Below, one piece after another: positions 15,301 to 17,710 of a stretch of DNA of 17,710 nucleotides. The translations under genes and the position numbers were made by a program. The DNA comes from CALAED01 sp937891035 (lineage in GTDB: Bacteria > Actinomycetota > Actinomycetes > Streptosporangiales > Streptosporangiaceae). Every line of letters starts with the position of its first letter. The stretch's first letter is position 1. The stretch spans positions 1-17,710 of the forward strand of contig DASQSZ010000320.1 in assembly GCA_035642125.1 (NCBI GenBank), given 5' to 3'. The notes beneath the pieces are model-generated. The model was not told where the DNA came from. It did no database searches and saw nothing but the letters and a program-made list of their open reading frames with translations.

Positions 15301-15306
15301 GGCTGA
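12304..15306 (+). CDS. Proline-rich single-pass membrane protein with extracellular Asp-box beta-propeller repeats
   Basis: The predicted protein has 1000 residues and no recognised specific function. Residues 1-235 are Pro/Ala-rich and acidic near the start. PPDAFV occurs at 101-106, 111-116 and 121-126, with a variant (AQDTFV) at 141-146. Basic GPKRRKFP precedes one transmembrane helix at about 243-265. The rest, about 700 residues, is predicted outside the cell. It carries about twelve motifs of the type S-x-D-G-x-x-W, for example TSSDGRVW, LSRDGRSW, QSTDGANW, ASPDGVTW and TSIDGLNW. These resemble the Asp-boxes of sialidase-type or BNR propellers, but no catalytic sialidase residues were identified. 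It may be a binding or sensing ectodomain with a cytoplasmic Pro-rich docking tail. Codon use in the repeat part is less GC-rich than in nearby genes. It converges on the next gene with only 6 bp between stops. Confidence 0.85.
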   Translation: MSTGGTPEDRSKRPEDQEEQVEQHAADGDAGWTLPPYAPPPSFDVPADPDPTATDPGVAETTGGSAAATPSPPPAHPRDLPGPPPPAWGQGDFWGPPQPPPPDAFVTFAPPPDAFVPSPPPPDAFVPPAPAPQETGPAAPAQDTFVPPAPPTPSPARSEPSGGHAGTPPPPPPPLPIAAAARPPAPPQPARLPRPPQPPLPAQPAQPARSAPLPPPPQQRQPGLPPNEPWRVQGPKRRKFPTGLVVAVVSALVVGGGGYGLYSVLSGGEPETPAAPRVSQLADPEFAVDTNASDGLNQSLSDVATVGNTVVAAGTETGGTTTRPRFLFSADNGRTWQPAKVTVESGNGASIRGNVDAVVGAQGAWLALGGLGDDRFIWTSSDGRVWSQLRDRITAFRAGDRISQITRATQGYIAVGYRGDGPKSSPIVWLSRDGRSWQRLDGENLKLTAKAGSANRLRYVAASGARLLISGDVIKAKSTVAGIWRSTDGGRTWTALTSPSPNNVFGPIHLGANSSGFVAMREGKQGTARLGVVFSSSTGDTWRPVGNITTSAGAGVTFRHMTVGDQAFAVLSTGPGSRAAVYQSTDGANWRQAVNLPDNRTRTLAKIATTGDTAVLVGALDQNVEQNGYLAVTTGPESLTEIDVNRIPGAAARERSVRDVLAAGGRTIAVGSGNGKAAAWASPDGVTWNRADTGTLGGAGRQGFIKVTHGPRGWFAIGAERGKPFAAGSTDGRSWQRVDGRAFSAGKDETIRLSSTTYGPKGYIVIGTITNTKTGAASAVAWHSVDLQNWRSSGAEEFGSKDRLSREILGIAAGPSGYIAVGEVSDPAKPAPTRSRPAIWTSIDGLNWTDKKIGLPDEAAAGRLSYVAIKGNTVVAAGEATFTGTRAFVVTSSDLGATWRATRLPAPVPGQPTYLSGITSTTKGIVIVGTLGGTSAGDVLVWNSPNGGTWHPSAPKGVGLSGNGYQRINGLTQLGDRLLGVGTTTDGGTEHITLWRPPVG
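12604..12693 (+). repeat. Three 30-bp tandem repeats encoding PPDAFV units
   Basis: Three consecutive 10-codon units each begin with PPDAFV. The DNA core GATGCCTTCGT (or GACGCCTTCGT) recurs every 30 bp, and a more diverged copy lies at about 12724-12741. This is inside the Pro-rich cytoplasmic part of the membrane protein. Confidence 0.75.
12903..12929 (+). repeat. Three 9-bp tandem repeats (Pro-Ala-Gln)
   Basis: ACCTGCGCA occurs three times in a row, the last copy ending in G, and encodes PAQPAQPAR. It lies within the Pro-rich segment and is a likely site of slippage in copy number. Confidence 0.7.
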
Positions 15307-15312
15307 CCCTCG

Positions 15313-16995
15313 TCAATGGAGTTCGAACTCAGGGCTCTCAAGTCGTTCCGCATACGTGACCTGCCATTCGCCCAGCAGGCTGGCCCAGGTCAGCACCCTC
15401 ATGCCGATCAGGCTTCGGCCGATGAGAGACAGGGCGTCGGGGTCGTTGAGCGCCAGCCGCAACTCGGCGCTCAGCAGGTGACCCGTGTTCCCGCCATCGC
15501 GGATCGACCTCGCCATGGCGGCGAGCGCGCTCGGGGCGGTCTGCCGCCGCGCTCCCCGCTTTCCCTTCGGCGGCGTGTCGTTCGTCGACGGCAGGACCGC
15601 GACATCGGGATTGGCGGCGTGCAGCACCTCCCGGTAGAACCCGCCCCCCACCTTGGCGCTCAAGGGGATACGCAGCGCAGCGTTGATCACGTCGGGATGG
15701 ACGAACGGTAGCCGCACATCGATCTCCGGAGCCAACAGCCATTGGGCGGATGACGCGATCGCTCGTGCAGTCCGAGTATGCAGCACGCCAAGCGTCGGCG
15801 CGGCGCGGTGTCCATCGAAGCGGGCGGTCACCTCATTGAAGGTCGCCCGGCTCATCTCCTCGAAGGCCGCGGCCACCCCCGGAGCCAGCAGCGTACGCTG
15901 GCGCAACCGATTCTCGGCGAGCCTGTCCCACAGGAGCGAGCGCTGCTGTGCCGGGTCGCCGGCATCGGCTATCTCCTTGGTCACGAAAAGACTCTTCAAC
16001 AGAACATCGCCGCCCAACCCGTCGAGGAACTGTCCCCCATGGCGGTGCAATGCGCGGGCGAGGGGCATGATCCAGGCGTGATGCGTGGTCTGGAAGTTGA
16101 TGCGCCGACGAACGGACGAGTGCTCCTCGAGCCACGCGTCCGGACCGGGGATGAGAACGCGATGCGTTAGGCCGAGCGCCGCCGCGACGGACCGCGCGAA
16201 CTCGATGTCCCTGTCCCGCCCGTCGTCGTTGCTCGTGGTCCACGCGACCATCCGTCGCCTGCGACGCCGGGCGAGTATCGCCAGGAGGCGGGAGTCCCAG
16301 CCCCCACTCAGCGTGATGGCCGTACGGCGGCCGCCGCGGCCGACATGCTCCGCGACGATGTCGAGGATATCGGCGGCCGAGAGCTTTTCCGTCGGCTCGG
16401 CATCGAGCCAGGCCGGCTCGAAGCCGAGTCGTTCAAGGACGCCGTAGGCTCGCCACGCGGTAGCCGCCGGCAGTCGCCGTACTTCTTGGAATGGGGTTGC
16501 GTCGCCGAGCGGGGAGGTGACCGCGAGGATGCTCGCCCATGCGGTCCAGTCGACGTGAACTCGCTCGTCAGTGATTTCCAGGAGCGGATCGATTCGAACA
16601 GAGAAATACAGCGCTTCGCCATGTCGGCGTACGAAGAGGTCCTGCATGCCTAGGCCGCAGGTGTGCAGAACGGCGCCCTGCTGGGAAATCTCCACACCCG
16701 CGGCCATCCGCTGCTCGGCCGCCGCGATCCACGACGTAGGGGCGGTTCCGTCCGCAAGGCAGCCCCAGAAGTATCCAGATCGCGATGCCGCCTTCCACCT
16801 GTCCAGCGCCCCGGTGGACCATACAGTCGCCGTCGGCGAACTGTGGACCTCCGACGTGCCGGGGGGCGAGGCCGCTACGAGCCGGCGCAACGTGGCCGGC
16901 TCCCAACGTCCGATCGCGCCACAGACATAGGGGCGGGTGCGGTATCGGATCTCAGCGGAATCCGGTCTGGCCGCGATCAGAAGATCGTTAGCCAT
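15313..16995 (-). CDS. Asparagine-synthetase-like protein with probably inactive glutaminase domain
   Basis: The predicted protein has 560 residues. The C-terminal synthetase domain is clear: the ATP-pyrophosphatase loop SGGWDS at about 230-235, DGLGGD at about 325-330 (the position of the usual GEGADE motif), and EIDVRLPFVHP at about 424. Such enzymes adenylate a carboxylate and form an amide. The N-terminal domain is weakly conserved. Its only candidate for the nucleophile motif, VCGAIG (Cys25), is internal, whereas active glutaminases need Cys directly after the start Met, so the enzyme probably uses ammonia or another amine. Beta-lactam synthetase and lasso-peptide cyclases are known relatives without this Cys. 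ATG 16995 overlaps the upstream gene by 8 bp (ATGGCTAA), which indicates coupling; a GTG at 17010 lacks a ribosome binding site. The substrate is unknown. Confidence 0.82.
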   Translation of the reverse strand: MANDLLIAARPDSAEIRYRTRPYVCGAIGRWEPATLRRLVAASPPGTSEVHSSPTATVWSTGALDRWKAASRSGYFWGCLADGTAPTSWIAAAEQRMAAGVEISQQGAVLHTCGLGMQDLFVRRHGEALYFSVRIDPLLEITDERVHVDWTAWASILAVTSPLGDATPFQEVRRLPAATAWRAYGVLERLGFEPAWLDAEPTEKLSAADILDIVAEHVGRGGRRTAITLSGGWDSRLLAILARRRRRRMVAWTTSNDDGRDRDIEFARSVAAALGLTHRVLIPGPDAWLEEHSSVRRRINFQTTHHAWIMPLARALHRHGGQFLDGLGGDVLLKSLFVTKEIADAGDPAQQRSLLWDRLAENRLRQRTLLAPGVAAAFEEMSRATFNEVTARFDGHRAAPTLGVLHTRTARAIASSAQWLLAPEIDVRLPFVHPDVINAALRIPLSAKVGGGFYREVLHAANPDVAVLPSTNDTPPKGKRGARRQTAPSALAAMARSIRDGGNTGHLLSAELRLALNDPDALSLIGRSLIGMRVLTWASLLGEWQVTYAERLESPEFELH

Positions 16996-17710
16996 TCTTT
17001 CTGACCGCACCGTTTGTGGAACGACTGCGCGTAAGCCGACTTAGCCGATGCTGCGCGGCCGCCGATAGCTTCTCGCCGAGCGGCGCTTGGAGCTTCTTCT
17101 TCAGTCTGGCGGACTCGCGTTTCCAGCGTTCGGTCTCCGCCTGCGAGCGCTGCGTCTCCTTCTGCAGCTTGGCCACCCGGGCTCGCAACTTCTCCAGCTC
17201 ACTCATTGGCTCCCGGTGGCTGTCTGCCGCCTTCTTGGCGGAGACCAGCGCCCATTCGCTGCCATCGATCCAATAGGTGCCGAAGACCTCGTGCACTACC
17301 TCGAGGATGTCTTCGTCGGACTCGCGCAGCATCGCCGCCCGGGCAAAGGCTTCGGTGCGTTCGAGTCTGCCGACCAGGAGTTCGCTGCCCCTGGAGAATG
17401 CCAGCAGGACCAGGCCATAACGGCCCTCGTTCGCTTGCTCGATCAGACGGCGCAGGGCATCGGGCGTCAGTGCCAAACCGACCGGACACCGGAAGCGGAA
17501 CGGCGTCGGCGCCGAGGTGGCCGGAACCGACTCGACGAGGTTCACCCGTCCGTCATGGACGAAGCTCTCCCGGAGCAGCCGCAGATCGATCTGCTCGTCG
17601 TCCAGCGGTGACCGGCGAGCATCGTCGAGATCCCGCCATGGGCCGACGAGCGAGACACAGACGTCGGGCAACGTGCTCGCCAAACCGCTCACGACGGTCG
17701 CTCGCACATC
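16988..17710 (-). CDS. C-terminal part of an unidentified protein with terminal coiled coil (partial)
   Basis: The reading frame is open to the right edge, so the true start lies outside the window; 240 residues are visible. The first about 145 residues look globular, with segments such as PFRFRCPVGLALTPDALRRLIEQ and VGRLERTEAFARAAML. From about 170 a strongly charged coiled coil follows (SELEKLRARVAKLQKE and onward), ending in a basic tail. The layout recalls actinobacterial glycosyltransferase-associated proteins and the coiled coil of the glycosyltransferase at 9637-11832, but no catalytic motif is visible, so no function is assigned. It overlaps the start of the asparagine-synthetase-like gene by 8 bp, so the two are probably co-expressed and may act on one pathway. 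Confidence 0.7.
   Translation of the reverse strand, partial: DVRATVVSGLASTLPDVCVSLVGPWRDLDDARRSPLDDEQIDLRLLRESFVHDGRVNLVESVPATSAPTPFRFRCPVGLALTPDALRRLIEQANEGRYGLVLLAFSRGSELLVGRLERTEAFARAAMLRESDEDILEVVHEVFGTYWIDGSEWALVSAKKAADSHREPMSELEKLRARVAKLQKETQRSQAETERWKRESARLKKKLQAPLGEKLSAAAQHRLSRLTRSRSTNGAVRKNG

Overview
The window is high-GC chromosomal DNA from an actinomycete. It has GTG and TTG starts, many start/stop overlaps, and a gene for mycothiol S-conjugate amidase (mca), a marker of mycothiol-making Actinobacteria. The mca / small membrane protein / greA neighbourhood matches the order in Mycobacterium tuberculosis (Rv1080c greA, Rv1082 mca, Rv1083). Mycelial genera related to Streptosporangium or Nonomuraea are plausible, but the sequence alone does not fix the genus. 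No tRNA, rRNA, CRISPR array or insertion sequence was seen.

Region 1 (1-3.1 kb): a cyclic-nucleotide-binding protein fused to a degenerate class III cyclase-like domain; convergent to it, mca with a translationally coupled small membrane protein; then greA, divergent from mca. Region 2 (3.1-4.8 kb): an Lrp/AsnC regulator divergent from 4-hydroxyphenylpyruvate dioxygenase (tyrosine catabolism). Their shared intergenic region holds a candidate leaderless promoter overlapped by an inverted repeat. Region 3 (5.0-8.3 kb): two tandem paralogous M1-family zinc metallopeptidases, one predicted lipoprotein and one predicted secreted protein, separated by 367 bp ending in very GC-rich overlapping hairpins. 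Region 4 (8.3-9.5 kb): threonine ammonia-lyase (ilvA), convergent to the peptidases, with a hairpin over its ribosome binding site.

Region 5 (9.6-17.7 kb) is more accessory in character. It holds a large two-domain glycosyltransferase with an N-terminal coiled coil; a 1000-residue single-pass membrane protein with a proline-rich N-terminus and about twelve Asp-box-like repeats outside the membrane; an asparagine-synthetase-like protein whose glutaminase motif is internal and probably not functional; and, overlapping it, the C-terminal part of a coiled-coil protein that runs off the right edge. The first, third and fourth could work together on a surface glycan or peptide product. That is inference from gene content; no product can be named.

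The first four regions are mostly conserved core functions (thiol detoxification, transcript elongation, amino-acid metabolism, extracellular proteolysis). The observations most worth following up are the cyclic-nucleotide/cyclase fusion, the hppD control region, the structured leaders of the second peptidase and ilvA, and the glycosyltransferase / propeller / asparagine-synthetase-like group.
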